Positions 16,859 to 26,025 of a stretch of 64,000 nucleotides of DNA are shown here, in pieces. Numbering within the stretch: the first letter of the stretch is position 1; each line of letters starts with the position of its first letter. This stretch comes from Rhodococcus rhodochrous (GTDB lineage: Bacteria > Actinomycetota > Actinomycetes > Mycobacteriales > Mycobacteriaceae). The translations under genes were made by a program, and so were the position numbers. The stretch is taken from positions 3,410,001-3,474,000 of the forward strand of contig NZ_CP027557.1 in the NCBI RefSeq assembly GCF_014854695.1, in the 5' to 3' direction. Below the pieces are notes generated by a model that was given only the letters and a program-made list of their open reading frames with translations, had not been told where the DNA came from and did no database searches.

Positions 16859-17605
16859 ATGGCGCGCGACCTGATCGACCTGCTGTGGCGCGAGCATCCC
16901 GACGCGCCGACCGGAGGTTCCCGCGGCCCGAAAGCCAAGGTCACCACCACATCCGCGGTGGACGCGGCCGTCACCGTCGCCGACGCGGAGGGCCTCGACG
17001 CGGTGACGATCCGTCGCCTCGCGACCGATCTGGGTGTCTCCGCCATGGCCCTCTACACCCACGTCGGGTCGCGCGACGACCTCCTCGTCCTCATGGTCGA
17101 CCGGGTCCACGCCCGGCAACCCCGGCCGCCCTACGAGTCCCCGTCGTGGCGGGATCGGGTACGGCAGGTCGCCGAATCCGAACTCGAGCACTACGCCGCA
17201 CACTGGTGGCTGCTGGACGTCAACGATCAGCGCACAGCCCTCGGCCCCGGCACGATCGCGAAGTACGACCACGAACTCCACGCTTTCGACGGGACATCCC
17301 TCGGCGACATCGATCGCGATGCTGCACTCACATTCGTCGCGGACTTCGTGCGCGGTGCGGCGCGAGCGCGACGTCCCGATCCGCACGCCGCCGACATCGC
17401 CGAGGCCTGGGTCAGGTGGAACGAGCGATTGGCGCACTATCTCGGTGACACCCACCCGCTCGCGCAGCGGGTGGGTGCGGTGGCCGGCGAAGCGATGAAT
17501 GCCGCCTACAGCCCGGAGCACGCCTGGGAGTTCGGGCTGCGGCGCGTCCTCGACGGGCTCGAACCGCTCGTCTCGAATGGCGGGGTGCGACCCACGGGGG
17601 AATGA
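16859..17605 (+). CDS. TetR-family regulator
   Basis: The 248-residue protein has an N-terminal TetR helix-turn-helix (TIRRLATDLGVSAMALYTHV, about residues 50-70) and a C-terminal ligand domain of the class found in tetracycline-repressor-like proteins of actinobacteria. The ATG at 16859 follows CGGGAGGC. The gene diverges from the VOC gene, and the intervening region contains an imperfect repeat (TTGTACGAAGTATAG, 16810-16824) that could be its operator. The ligand is unknown. Confidence 0.83.
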   Translation: MARDLIDLLWREHPDAPTGGSRGPKAKVTTTSAVDAAVTVADAEGLDAVTIRRLATDLGVSAMALYTHVGSRDDLLVLMVDRVHARQPRPPYESPSWRDRVRQVAESELEHYAAHWWLLDVNDQRTALGPGTIAKYDHELHAFDGTSLGDIDRDAALTFVADFVRGAARARRPDPHAADIAEAWVRWNERLAHYLGDTHPLAQRVGAVAGEAMNAAYSPEHAWEFGLRRVLDGLEPLVSNGGVRPTGE

Positions 17606-17642
17606 TTTCCCCGAAGGTTCGTACGAGAGATTCGAGGTCTTC

Positions 17643-17864
17643 ATGAAGCGATTCGCCGCGGGCGTGCTCGGTTGTGCCGCAATCGCCCTCGCAATGCCGG
17701 CCACGGCGTACGCAGATCCCGGCAGACCTACGCTCCCCACGGAGGACTACTCCGGGTGCCGTTTCGCGTCGATCTCCGCGGAATGCCGCTGGGAAACGCT
17801 CCTCGCCAGCTTGGCCGGCCTGTTACCGACCGGATCCGCGGAGGCCGGACCCGCCATCCGGTAA
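17643..17864 (+). CDS. Small secreted protein of unknown function
   Basis: The 73-residue product starts MKRFAAGVLGCAAIALAMPA, a clear signal peptide with probable cleavage after ATAYA (about residue 24). The mature part is about 49 residues with two cysteines (SGCRFASI and AECRWET) that could form a disulfide outside the cell. ATG 17643 lies 37 bp after the TetR stop; a weak GAGGT Shine-Dalgarno precedes it. A strong terminator follows directly. I do not recognise a family. Similar tiny secreted proteins with two cysteines are common in mycobacteria and relatives. Confidence 0.65.
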   Translation: MKRFAAGVLGCAAIALAMPATAYADPGRPTLPTEDYSGCRFASISAECRWETLLASLAGLLPTGSAEAGPAIR

Positions 17865-17881
17865 GAGCCGCCACGATTTCA

Positions 17882-17916
17882 GTGGATCCAACCCCGCTTT
17901 CCGGGGTCGGATCCAC
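17882..17916. terminator. Bidirectional terminator between the small secreted protein and nhaA
   Basis: A 15-bp stem with one mismatch (17882-17896 with 17902-17916) closes a 5-nt loop CTTTC. It sits between converging genes, 17 bp after one stop and 10 bp before the other. Confidence 0.88.
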
Positions 17917-17926
17917 CCGAATCGCG

Positions 17927-19780
17927 TCACCCCTCGCGCACCTCTTCGAGCCTGCGGATCAGCGTCCCCGCGTCGAAAGGGCCGATGTGCCGGGTCAGAT
18001 CCGAGCCGGTGACGCCGAGATAGAAGGTCGGCGTTCCGAACACCTCGCTGGTCTCGGCGTCGAGGTCATCGTCCTCGACACGGTGCCGGTGCCGTCCGAG
18101 GCGCAGGTCCTCGTCGAACCGGTCGATATCGAGACCCAACTGCTGTGCGTGTTCGTAGATCTCGTCGCGGGACAGGGCGTCGCTGTTGGCGAACAGATGG
18201 TCGTGCATGTCCCAGAACCGCCCCTGCGCCGCGGCGGCCTCGGCCGCTTCGGCGGCGAAACGCGCGTGCGGATGCGGCTCGTCGAGAGGCAGGTGCCGGA
18301 AGACGTACCGTAGGTCGTCGCCGAAGTGTTTGTGCACGTCGCGGATGCTGCCGGTGGCCTTGCTGCAGAACGGGCACTCGAAGTCGCCGTACTCGACGAG
18401 TGTGAGCGGAGCGTCGACCGGTCCCCGCACGTGGTCGCGGTCCGGGTCCACCGGACGCAGCAGCACGAGCCCGGCCGGTCCTTGCGGCGGATGCAGGCGG
18501 TCGGACAGCCGGAACAACGCCCAGCCCACTGCGGTGGCGAGAACCGCCGCGAGGAGTACGCCTATCCGGGCGTCGTTGGCTGCTTCGGGAGATTCGATTG
18601 CCAGATCCACGATGAACAGGGAGATCGTGAATCCGATGCCGGCGAGCGCGGCACCCCCACCGACACGCGAGAGGGTGAGTCCCGGCGGCAGGCTGCCCGG
18701 CCGCAGACTCGAGAAGACGGCGGTGGCCGCGGTGATGCCTACGAGTTTGCCGACGACCAGACCGAGGACGACCCCCCACGTGATCGGCGATCGGATGGCA
18801 ATGCCGACGGTCTCGGCGGAGATCACCACACCCGCGTTGGCGAGGGCGAAGATCGGCACGACGAGGAACGCCGTGTACGGCTGGTAGAGCCGCAACAGCC
18901 GCTCGTTGACGGACACCGCGCGGAGCACCCCGAGTTGCGCGGCGCGCGCGTAGTCGGAGTTGGGCGATTGACGGAACGCCCGCGTGAGTTCGCCGGCGCG
19001 CTCCACTTCGCTGCGGCGCGGCGGATAGACGGGAAGGATCAACGCGATCAGCACACCGGCGAGGGTGGGGTGCACACCGGATTCGTAGAACGCCACCCAT
19101 GTCCCTGCTGCGACCACGAAGTAGACGACGCCCCGCCACACCTCGAGTCGGCGGAACTGCAGGATCAGCAGTAGTCCGATCGCCGCGGGTATGAGGTAGA
19201 CCGGCTGCAAGTTGTCGGTGTAGACGAAGGCGATGATGGCGAGGGCGCCGATGTCGTCGGCCACGGCCAGCGTGAGGATGAACACGCGCAATCGGGCCGG
19301 GCACCGAGGCCCGACCAACGCGAGCGCACCGAGCACGAAGGCGGTGTCGGTGGACACGACCACACCCCACGCTCCCGCGGCCTCCCCGCTGGGATTGAGC
19401 AGCAGGAACAGTGCTGCGGGCAGCGCCAGACCCGCGATCGCGGCCACGAGCGGGACCGCGGCGCGCGTCCGGTCGGTGAGCTCCCCCATGGTGAGCTCGC
19501 GTTTGACCTCGAGGCCGACGACGAAGAAGAACAGCGTCATGACGGCGTCGTTGACCCAGTGTTTGAGATCGAGGTCGATGCCGTAGTCGCCGATGCTGAT
19601 GCTGAGCGGCGTGTGCCAGAACGCCTCGTACGAGTCGCCGAGGTTGGCCCAGACCAGAGCGATCAGGGTCGCCGCGAGTACGACGCCTGCCGCGAGCGTG
19701 TCGTCGTCCGTGCCGTCACGAACCCCTGCCAGCAGATCGGACGCCCGGCGGAGCGTCGTCGGTTTCTCGTCGACCGTCAT
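17927..19780 (-). CDS. nhaA: Na+/H+ antiporter NhaA fused to a DsbA-like thioredoxin domain
   Basis: The 617-residue protein has two parts. Residues 1 to about 440 form a complete NhaA antiporter with about 12 membrane segments and the ion-binding aspartate pair in [10 protein letters not shown] (Asp175-Asp176). Residues about 455-617 form a DsbA/thioredoxin-fold domain with the redox motif CPFC (Cys469, Cys472) and the cis-proline loop [11 protein letters not shown] 19780 follows GAGGGAG. The antiporter exchanges protons and sodium for pH and salt homeostasis. The redox domain could sense or change the thiol state. Fusions of this type are known in actinobacteria, but their function is not established as far as I know. 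Confidence 0.87.
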   Translation of the reverse strand: MTVDEKPTTLRRASDLLAGVRDGTDDDTLAAGVVLAATLIALVWANLGDSYEAFWHTPLSISIGDYGIDLDLKHWVNDAVMTLFFFVVGLEVKRELTMGELTDRTRAAVPLVAAIAGLALPAALFLLLNPSGEAAGAWGVVVSTDTAFVLGALALVGPRCPARLRVFILTLAVADDIGALAIIAFVYTDNLQPVYLIPAAIGLLLILQFRRLEVWRGVVYFVVAAGTWVAFYESGVHPTLAGVLIALILPVYPPRRSEVERAGELTRAFRQSPNSDYARAAQLGVLRAVSVNERLLRLYQPYTAFLVVPIFALANAGVVISAETVGIAIRSPITWGVVLGLVVGKLVGITAATAVFSSLRPGSLPPGLTLSRVGGGAALAGIGFTISLFIVDLAIESPEAANDARIGVLLAAVLATAVGWALFRLSDRLHPPQGPAGLVLLRPVDPDRDHVRGPVDAPLTLVEYGDFECPFCSKATGSIRDVHKHFGDDLRYVFRHLPLDEPHPHARFAAEAAEAAAAQGRFWDMHDHLFANSDALSRDEIYEHAQQLGLDIDRFDEDLRLGRHRHRVEDDDLDAETSEVFGTPTFYLGVTGSDLTRHIGPFDAGTLIRRLEEVREG

Positions 19781-20181
19781 GTGCTCCCTCGTTCCGCAGT
19801 CCGCTTCGAGCAACTCGGTGCCGGTGAGTACGCCGACGAAACCGCACAACGCCCGGCCCCGGGGCGATTATTTCCGGAACCGACCGTTCGGAACCGCATT
19901 GTCCGAACACAACAGTGCAACCGGATCTGCCGTCCAGGAGGCGGAATGCACCCCTCCGACTACCGTCCTCGTCCGAAACTAGACCGAATCGTTGTGCCAA
20001 CAACCGACTTCGGCGGTTCGACAACCCGACCGTTACATTCCGCCGCTTCGTGTCACCTCCACGGACGATAGCCCTGCGCGTCCCCGCCGGGTATCGTCAC
20101 GATCCACCGAAGCATCGGTTCCGAATAACCCTCGGCGAGAACAACTTTCCTAAGTTCTCTTACGGAGAGGAGGTGGATCCG
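19781..20181. other. 401-bp divergent intergenic region
   Basis: This holds the promoters of nhaA and of the signal-anchored protein at 20182. Two direct copies of CGGAACCG (19875-19882, 19889-19896) are 14 bp apart, and a small inverted repeat TAAG-N4-CTTA (20151-20162) lies just before the GGAGAGGAGG ribosome binding site. No convincing small gene or RNA gene was found. Confidence 0.5.
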
Positions 20182-20664
20182 TTGCTGCACAGGGGAACGA
20201 TCCGAAGAACCCGATGGATGTTGATCACCGCAGCGGGAGCAGGGGTACTCGTCGCGGCGACGACACATCAGCCCGTCTCCGTGGACGGGACCGACCCGAC
20301 GGTCGCGCATGCCCGGTCGTCGCACTCCTCGGTCCCGGCGTGTGCGCCGCCGGACGGCGCGCCCGCCTGGCGTCCGGACGAACTCGGCGACCACCCGGAT
20401 CCACCGGCTGCGATCGGATCGGTGGCGAACGGGCGGATCGGAGGCGCCTTCCATCCGTCCACCACGGTTCGACTGATCGGCCTGGACGTGTGCGAGCAGT
20501 ACATCGACCGCAGCATCGTCACCACGAACGAGGGTTGGTTCCTGTTCACCGGTCTCATGCCGGGTCGCTACACGCTGTTGGAAGACGACGGAACGGTGCT
20601 CACCGAGGTCGAGGTCTCCGTCGAGTCACCGGATCACTCCGGACTGGTGCTGGCTCCCGGCTAG
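20182..20664 (+). CDS. Signal-anchored protein with a carboxypeptidase-regulatory-like beta-sandwich
   Basis: The 160-residue product starts with a basic segment and one hydrophobic stretch (MLITAAGAGVLVAATT), so it is secreted or anchored. The C-terminal part (GGAFHPSTTVRLIGLDVCEQ, then GWFLFTGLMPGRYTLLEDDG) looks like the Cna-B/carboxypeptidase-regulatory fold found in surface proteins. The TTG at 20182 is chosen because the very strong Shine-Dalgarno GGAGAGGAGG lies 8 bp upstream; a GTG at 20173 is too close to it. The function is unknown. The stop codon overlaps the stop of the opposing gene in the shared tetranucleotide CTAG. Confidence 0.65.
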   Translation: MLHRGTIRRTRWMLITAAGAGVLVAATTHQPVSVDGTDPTVAHARSSHSSVPACAPPDGAPAWRPDELGDHPDPPAAIGSVANGRIGGAFHPSTTVRLIGLDVCEQYIDRSIVTTNEGWFLFTGLMPGRYTLLEDDGTVLTEVEVSVESPDHSGLVLAPG

Positions 20665-21104
20665 GCCGTCAGCACGAGGAGGTAGCCGCCGCCGGCCGGC
20701 TCGATCCTGGTGTCGAACCGTACTCCCGGCTCGAGGCGCGACAAGCGGTCGAGGAGCCACTCGGAGGCTTCCTCCGCGTCCGACTTCTCGGGACACCGAG
20801 CGACGGCGACGCGACCACCCTTGCGCATGAGCTGCTCGACGACGCCGATGATGGGCGCCGGGTCGACGACGAACAGCCGGTCGGGCCACGGCACGACGGG
20901 TTTGACGGCACCCTTCTTGGTGTTGCAGGCGCGGTGCGCGAGCCGCTCGACTCCGCCCTTTCCCTTGCCACCCTTCTTGGCGGTGTTGATGCTGTCGATG
21001 CTGGGACCTCGCGGGTCGTTGACCGACATGTCGGGGTCCACGGGCTCGTCGCACAACCAGCAACGCCACGCCTCGCGCTCGCCGACTTCTCGAAGGGTGC
21101 TCAT
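20661..21104 (-). CDS. Small protein with an HNH-like zinc-binding N-terminus
   Basis: The 147-residue protein begins with a probable zinc site: CWLCDEPVDP, then after a lysine-rich loop HRACNTKKG. This is the CxxC...HxxC spacing of HNH-type nuclease folds. The rest (VVDPAPIIGVVEQLMRKGG) is an unassigned domain. The full HNH catalytic set (paired His plus Asn) is not evident, so nuclease activity is doubtful. ATG 21104 was taken from the start of the conserved part; no clear Shine-Dalgarno is present. It ends by sharing CTAG (20661-20664) with the convergent gene. Confidence 0.6.
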   Translation of the reverse strand: MSTLREVGEREAWRCWLCDEPVDPDMSVNDPRGPSIDSINTAKKGGKGKGGVERLAHRACNTKKGAVKPVVPWPDRLFVVDPAPIIGVVEQLMRKGGRVAVARCPEKSDAEEASEWLLDRLSRLEPGVRFDTRIEPAGGGYLLVLTA

Positions 21105-21163
21105 GGGGTCGAACGCTACCGTTCCGAGAAGGAGGAACATCTCGCGGCCACGAGCGGAGGATG

Positions 21164-21237
21164 TGGGGCGGGCGGGGCTCGAACCCGCGACCAGCGGATT
21201 ATGAGTCCGCGGCTCTAACCGACTGAGCTACCGCCCC
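21164..21237 (-). tRNA. tRNA with CAU anticodon, probably elongator tRNA-Met
   Basis: The 74-nt cloverleaf on the minus strand has a 7-bp acceptor stem GGGGCGG/CCGCCCC, an anticodon stem GCGGA/TCCGC with loop CTCATAA, and a T arm GCGGG-TTCGAGC-CCCGC. CCA is not encoded. The CAU anticodon fits elongator tRNA-Met. A tRNA-Ile2, whose C34 is converted to lysidine by TilS, would look the same at this level and is the main alternative. Initiator tRNA is excluded because the G1-C72 pair is normal and the anticodon stem lacks the three G-C pairs typical of initiators. Confidence 0.9.
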
Positions 21238-21383
21238 GTCGCGACGACACGCGTCGCACAGTGCCGCACTGCTCGCACGGCGCGATCGAATGCTACCCGG
21301 ACACAGCGTGCAACACTCTGCCGGGTGCGGAGTAACAGAGATCACATCGGTGGATGTTCTGCCGCATAGGCGCCCCGGAAGCA

Positions 21384-21420
21384 CAGAATCCTCCCACCCG
21401 TGACGGGTGGGAGGATTCTG
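21384..21420 (-). terminator. Terminator after tRNA-Asn
   Basis: A perfect 18-bp inverted repeat (21384-21401 with 21403-21420) with a minimal 1-nt centre begins 6 bp downstream of the tRNA-Asn 3' end. In RNA the central few bases would form the loop. No U-tract follows. Confidence 0.8.
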
Positions 21421-21426
21421 TAGGCG

Positions 21427-21499
21427 CTCCCCCGGCTGGACTCGAACCAGCAACCGTTCGATTAACAGTCGAATGCTCTGCCAATTGAGCTACAGGGGA
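21427..21499 (-). tRNA. asnT: tRNA-Asn (anticodon GUU)
   Basis: The 73-nt cloverleaf on the minus strand has an acceptor stem TCCCCTG/CGGGGGA with a U-G pair, the D arm GTAGCTCAATTGGCAGAGC, the anticodon stem TTCGA/TCGAA with loop CTGTTAA, and the T arm GCTGG-TTCGAGT-CCAGC. The discriminator is G, which suits asparagine. CCA is not encoded. In mycobacteria an asparagine tRNA gene also lies near dnaG, in line with the synteny here. Confidence 0.96.
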
Positions 21500-21650
21500 T
21501 TGTCCTGCGGCGCTCCGCGGTTTCCCCCGGTGCGTGAAAAACCATAGCGTCCCACCCACCGCAGCACCAAATCGCCTGCTTGTGGGCATGCTGCGGGGTC
21601 ATCGGGCAGGATGGGGACGACGCAGTCACGGGTGGAAGGACAACACATTG

Positions 21651-21893
21651 ATGGGTTTGCTGGTCGGGGTCGCTGCGGGATACGTACTCGGCACCCGAGC
21701 GGGTCGCGCGAGGTACGAACAGATCAGCAAGACGGCCAAGGCGGTGGCCGCGAGCCCCGTCACGAAGAAGGCGATCGAGGTGGGCCGGCAGAAGCTCGCC
21801 GATTCGCTCAGTCCTCAGCCCAAGCTCGAGCCGATGAAGCCCATCGACGAGACGACGACAATCATGATCCCGCGGGACCAGTTGAAGAAGTAG
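21651..21893 (+). CDS. Small single-pass membrane protein next to dnaG
   Basis: The 80-residue product starts with a hydrophobic segment MGLLVGVAAGYVLGTRAGR, followed by a basic amphipathic stretch (ARYEQISKTAKAVAASPVTK) and an acidic tail ending RDQLKK. It resembles YtxH-like small proteins and, by position, the small protein Rv2342 beside dnaG in M. tuberculosis. ATG 21651 follows GGAAGGA by about 12 bp. Its function is unknown; a stress or envelope role is a guess. It converges on dnaG with a 4-bp gap. Confidence 0.72.
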   Translation: MGLLVGVAAGYVLGTRAGRARYEQISKTAKAVAASPVTKKAIEVGRQKLADSLSPQPKLEPMKPIDETTTIMIPRDQLKK

Positions 21894-21897
21894 ACGG

Positions 21898-23793
21898 TCA
21901 GCCGGCCACGCCGTCACCGATGGCCTGGTCGAGCAGGCTCCGCCGGTACTGTTCGAGCGCCATGAGGTCGCCGAGCAAGGCGTGGAACTCCTCGGACTCG
22001 GTGGCCGGGGAGATCCGCTGCAGTTTGGACTTCAGTTCGGCCACCTGCTCGCCGACCCAGACCTCCTGCAGTCGGGCCAGCACGCCACCGATGTAGCGCG
22101 GCAGCCGGTCCTCTTCGGCGGGGACCGGTTCGACGGCGAGTTCCATCACGAGCGAATGCGCGACGGGGTCGGTCGCGGCCCTGCCGACGGCATCGACCCA
22201 TTCGGCTCCCCCGAGCCCCGCTGCGGTTCCACCGGCGTCGGCGACGGCCTGCCGTACGGCCGCGTAGGCGGGGTCGGTGAAGGTTTCCGGCGGCAGGGAG
22301 TCGAAGACGGTCCCGGCGATGCCGGGATACTGCAGCGCGGCCTTCAGCGCGTCGCGCTGTGGCCACAGCGTCGGATCGTTGGGGCGGGGGCGTCGCAGGG
22401 CCGACACGGGCTCCGCCGTGGCCGTTGCAGGCCGCGTCCTAGCTTCCGGTGCACGGACTCCCCGTCGCGCTTCCTCCTGCACGCGCCGGCGCACGGTGGG
22501 GATGTCGTCCCATCCCGTCCAGTGCGCGAGTTGCACCGCATAGTTGTCGCGGATCGTGCGGTCCTTGATCCGGCCCACGACGGGGACACATCGGCGCAGG
22601 GCCTCGACGCGACCTTCGACGGTGTCGAGGTCGTGTTCGGCGAGAATCGATTTCACGACGAACTCGAACATCGGGGTGCGGCGGGCCACGAGGTCGCGCA
22701 CCGCGCCGTCGCCCGACTGCTGCCGCAGCTCGCACGGGTCCATGCCCTTGGGGGCGATCGCGACGTAGGTCTTCGCGGCGGTCTTCTGGTCGCCCTCGAA
22801 CGCCTTCATCGCCGCCGCGCGACCGGCGTCGTCGCCGTCGAAGGTGTAGATGACCTCACCGCGGAAGAAGCTGTCGTCCATGAGCAGGCGACGCAACAGC
22901 GCGAGATGTTCGTCACCGAAGGCCGTGCCGCACGCGGCGACCGCGGTCTTCACGCCGGCCAGATGCATGGCCATGACGTCGGTGTAGCCCTCGACGATCA
23001 CGGCCTGGTGAGACTTGGCGATCTCGCGCTTGGCGAGATCGAGACCGAACAACACCTGAGATTTCTTGTACAGCACCGTTTCCGGTGTGTTCATGTACTT
23101 GGCGGTGATCTGGTCGTCGTCGTACAGACGGCGGGCACCGAAGCCGATGACGTCGCCCGCGAGATTGCGGATGGGCCACAGCAGCCGCCGGTGGAAACGG
23201 TCGATCGGGCCGCGCCGTCCCTGCCGGGACAGTCCCGCGGCCTCGAGTTCGGAGAAGTCGAAGCCCCGGCCGAGGAGGTGCTTGGTGAGCGCGTCCCAGC
23301 CGGCGGGTGCGTAGCCGCAGCCGAACGTCTCGGCGGCCGCCTGGTCGAAGTTGCGCTCGGTCAGGTAGTCGCGGGCGGCCTGGGCGTCGGGCGTGCGCAG
23401 TTGCTCGGCATAGAACTGCTGAGCGGCCGCGTTCGCCGCGACCAGCCGGGCACGCGTGCCCCGGTCGCGCTGGACGGATGGACCGCCACCCTCGTAGTTC
23501 AGTGTGTAGCCGACACGCTCGGCGAGCTGCTCGACGGCCTCGACGAAGCTGACGTGTTCGATCTTCTGCAGGAACGAGTAGACGTCGCCGCCCTCACCGC
23601 AGCCGAAGCAGTGGTAGTGCCCGTGATTGGGCCGCACGTGGAAGGACGGGGACTTCTCGTCGTGGAAAGGGCACAGGCCCTTGAGCGAGTCGGCGCCCCC
23701 GCGCTTGAGTGCGACGTACTCGCCGACGATGTCCTCGATGCGCACGCGGTCGCGAATGGCCGCGATGTCTCTGTCTGAAATACGGCCGGCCAC
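21898..23793 (-). CDS. dnaG: DNA primase
   Basis: DnaG makes RNA primers for lagging-strand replication. The 631-residue protein has the CHC2 zinc finger (Cys41, His44 in CPFHDEK; Cys62, Cys65 in CFGCGEGGD) and the RNA polymerase domain. The Toprim core has EGYTDVMAMH and TFDGDDAGRAA. A C-terminal helicase-binding domain is recognisable but divergent. The GTG at 23793 gives the start MAGRISDRDIAAIRDRV, typical for actinobacterial DnaG. It is downstream of dgt on the same strand, with a 143-bp gap, the same order as in mycobacteria. Confidence 0.96.
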   Translation of the reverse strand: MAGRISDRDIAAIRDRVRIEDIVGEYVALKRGGADSLKGLCPFHDEKSPSFHVRPNHGHYHCFGCGEGGDVYSFLQKIEHVSFVEAVEQLAERVGYTLNYEGGGPSVQRDRGTRARLVAANAAAQQFYAEQLRTPDAQAARDYLTERNFDQAAAETFGCGYAPAGWDALTKHLLGRGFDFSELEAAGLSRQGRRGPIDRFHRRLLWPIRNLAGDVIGFGARRLYDDDQITAKYMNTPETVLYKKSQVLFGLDLAKREIAKSHQAVIVEGYTDVMAMHLAGVKTAVAACGTAFGDEHLALLRRLLMDDSFFRGEVIYTFDGDDAGRAAAMKAFEGDQKTAAKTYVAIAPKGMDPCELRQQSGDGAVRDLVARRTPMFEFVVKSILAEHDLDTVEGRVEALRRCVPVVGRIKDRTIRDNYAVQLAHWTGWDDIPTVRRRVQEEARRGVRAPEARTRPATATAEPVSALRRPRPNDPTLWPQRDALKAALQYPGIAGTVFDSLPPETFTDPAYAAVRQAVADAGGTAAGLGGAEWVDAVGRAATDPVAHSLVMELAVEPVPAEEDRLPRYIGGVLARLQEVWVGEQVAELKSKLQRISPATESEEFHALLGDLMALEQYRRSLLDQAIGDGVAG

Positions 23794-23936
23794 GAGACGA
23801 GTCTAAGCCGCGCGGCAGACTGCCCGGCACGACGGTCCGGCGCAACCCACACCGGCGAGTGCGTCAGCGCGTCCCGCGGACAGATGCACCGCGCCGACCT
23901 CGTGCTTGTGTCCGTGAAGGGGTGCAAACGTCGGTG

Positions 23937-25208
23937 TCAGCCCCAGCTCGCCTGCGCGGCGAGGCTGTCGCGGTCGATCCGTTCGAGGCGCGATTCGGTG
24001 CACGAGGCGATCTGATCGACCACGACCCGCACCTTCGCAGCATCGTCGGGCGCAGCCTTCCAGGCGGCGACGAAGAACGGGTCGAGGCCGACCGGCGCGG
24101 TGCGCAGCAGCCACTCGGCGACGCGATGGATGCGTTCGCGTTGCGATTCCTGGCGGGTGCGGTGGGCGCGGTCGGACATGACGAACTGCAACGCCATCGT
24201 CTTGAGCAACGCGACCTCCGAGACCACGATCGGCGGGACGACGAGGTCGGCGTCGTACCGGGTGACGCGCCGGCCCTCCGTCGCCTCCCGAGTCCCGAGG
24301 ATCGCTGCGTTGGCGAAGCGGCCCACCAGCTCGCTGGTCAGCTTCTTGAGCGCGACGGAGCAGGCGAGTGTGCCGTCGAAGGTGCCGACAGCCCGGACCA
24401 CCGGCATGGAGGACAACCGCTTGGCCGCCTCGGTCAGCTCGGCCGGGTCGAGACCCGAGAACTCGCGCATACCCACCTCGATGAGCCCGGCGACATCGTC
24501 GGGTTCGTCGAGCATCCGCAGGTCGATGCGACCGTCGATCACGCCGTCCTCGAGGTCGTGCACCGAGTACGCGACGTCGTCGGACCAGTCCATGATCTGC
24601 GCCTCGAGGCACTTGCGGCGCTCGGGTGCACCTTCGCGGATCCAGTGGAGGACCTCGGCGTCGTCGTCGTACGAGCCGAACTTCGCGCCCGGGCGCGGAC
24701 GCGTCCACGGGTACTTGAGCGTCGCGTCGAGGGAGGCCCGGGTGAGGTTGAGACCGGCGCTCGAGCCGTCCGGATAAAGGATCTTCGGTTCGAGGCAGGT
24801 GAGGATGCGCAGGTTCTGCGCGTTGCCCTCGAATCCGCCGCAGGACTCCGCGACCGCGTCGAGTGCCCGCTCGCCGTTGTGCCCGTAGGGCGGGTGCCCG
24901 ATGTCGTGGGCGAGTCCGGCGAGGTCGACGAGATCGGGGTCGGCGCCGAGTCCTTCGGCGATGCTGCGGCCGATCTGTGCGACCTCCATCGAGTGTGTCA
25001 GACGGGTGCGCGGGGTGTCGCCGTCGCGGGGGCCGACGACCTGTGTCTTGTCGGCCAGGCGGCGCAGGGCCGCGCAGTGCTGCACGCGCGCACGGTCGCG
25101 TGCGAAGGCGGTCCGCTCGGATGCCGCTCCCTCGGACCCAGCGAGCGCTGAGGTCTTGCGCGACTCGGCGACGCGCCGTTCGAGATCGTGTTCGCTGTAG
25201 CCCTGCAT
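23937..25208 (-). CDS. dgt: Deoxyguanosinetriphosphate triphosphohydrolase-like HD protein
   Basis: The 423-residue protein has HD-domain metal motifs: [12 protein letters not shown] and [16 protein letters not shown], with the later [13 protein letters not shown]. These match dGTPase-type triphosphohydrolases, which cleave dNTPs to nucleoside and triphosphate and help balance dNTP pools. ATG 25208 follows GGAAGGCAGTG. It lies 38 bp downstream of the DUF218 gene and upstream of dnaG, linking dNTP supply with replication, as in mycobacteria. Substrate preference cannot be read from the sequence. Confidence 0.92.
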   Translation of the reverse strand: MQGYSEHDLERRVAESRKTSALAGSEGAASERTAFARDRARVQHCAALRRLADKTQVVGPRDGDTPRTRLTHSMEVAQIGRSIAEGLGADPDLVDLAGLAHDIGHPPYGHNGERALDAVAESCGGFEGNAQNLRILTCLEPKILYPDGSSAGLNLTRASLDATLKYPWTRPRPGAKFGSYDDDAEVLHWIREGAPERRKCLEAQIMDWSDDVAYSVHDLEDGVIDGRIDLRMLDEPDDVAGLIEVGMREFSGLDPAELTEAAKRLSSMPVVRAVGTFDGTLACSVALKKLTSELVGRFANAAILGTREATEGRRVTRYDADLVVPPIVVSEVALLKTMALQFVMSDRAHRTRQESQRERIHRVAEWLLRTAPVGLDPFFVAAWKAAPDDAAKVRVVVDQIASCTESRLERIDRDSLAAQASWG

Positions 25209-25246
25209 CACACTGCCTTCCGTCACCGAAGACCCTACGTTCCGCC

Positions 25247-25939
25247 TCACTGCTGCGCCGTGTAGGGGAAATCGGCGGAGAAGTGGGTGATCTGGTACCA
25301 GATCAACGCGCCGGTCTCGCGGGCGATGCCGTGCAGCTGCGACTCGCGGGTGAACACCGCCGGACCCTGGCGGGTGGGAGCGGTCCAGGCGTCGAGACCG
25401 GCGTCGCGTGCCATGGTCCGGGTGCGCAGCGAATGCCACGGGTCGCTGACGAGCACGACCGACGACAGACCCAGATCCGACATCTCGCGGCTGACGGCCT
25501 CGACGCTGAGCAGTGTGTCCGAACCCTCCTCGACGGCGACGATCGACTCGGCGGGCACCCCGCGCGAGACGAGATAGTTCTTGCCCGCCGCGGCTTCGGT
25601 GAACAGGTCGCCCTCCTGCTTGCCGCCGACGGTGACGATCCGCGGCGACACTCCCGCTTCGTAGAGCTTGAGGGCCTGCTCGAGGCGTGCCTCGAAGACC
25701 GACGACGGTGTGCCCGAATACTGCGCGGCACCGAGCACGACGATGGCGTCGGCGGGGGTGCGGTCGTCGATCCGCGCGACCTGCCACACCCGCAGCGCCG
25801 TGCCGCCGACGACGAGGACGGCGGCGAGCAGCACCCCGACGATCAGTCGCCGGAGCCAGCGCGCGATGCGCGCGCCGACCCCGAGGTCGTCCCTGGTGTA
25901 CGTCGCGGTGGTGCCGGTGCGGCGGGATGCGGTGCTCAC
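25247..25939 (-). CDS. Membrane-anchored DUF218 (YdcF/SanA-like) protein
   Basis: The 230-residue protein has one N-terminal membrane helix (about residues 30-50) and a DUF218 domain with [23 protein letters not shown] and [10 protein letters not shown], the last containing the conserved histidine. The domain is external. Relatives act in envelope integrity (SanA, vancomycin sensitivity), but the reaction is unknown. GTG 25939 gives the best fit. It precedes dgt closely on the same strand and diverges from the TPM-domain gene. Confidence 0.82.
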   Translation of the reverse strand: MSTASRRTGTTATYTRDDLGVGARIARWLRRLIVGVLLAAVLVVGGTALRVWQVARIDDRTPADAIVVLGAAQYSGTPSSVFEARLEQALKLYEAGVSPRIVTVGGKQEGDLFTEAAAGKNYLVSRGVPAESIVAVEEGSDTLLSVEAVSREMSDLGLSSVVLVSDPWHSLRTRTMARDAGLDAWTAPTRQGPAVFTRESQLHGIARETGALIWYQITHFSADFPYTAQQ

Positions 25940-26025
25940 CCCCTGATTCTGCCAGCGAACGAGAACGCGTCGACCGGACGACGCGCCGACCCCGTCCTCA
26001 CCCCGCAGCCACTAGATTCGATTCC

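Noticed and set aside
19781-19849. An upstream extension of nhaA beginning MCGFVGVL, like the start of a class II glutamine amidotransferase
   Set aside because: The match stops after about 10 residues, and a good Shine-Dalgarno precedes ATG 19780. It is more likely chance than a remnant of an amidotransferase gene.
21164-21237. Initiator tRNA-Met
   Set aside because: The gene has a paired G1-C72 and lacks the three consecutive G-C pairs in the anticodon stem, so it is not an initiator tRNA.
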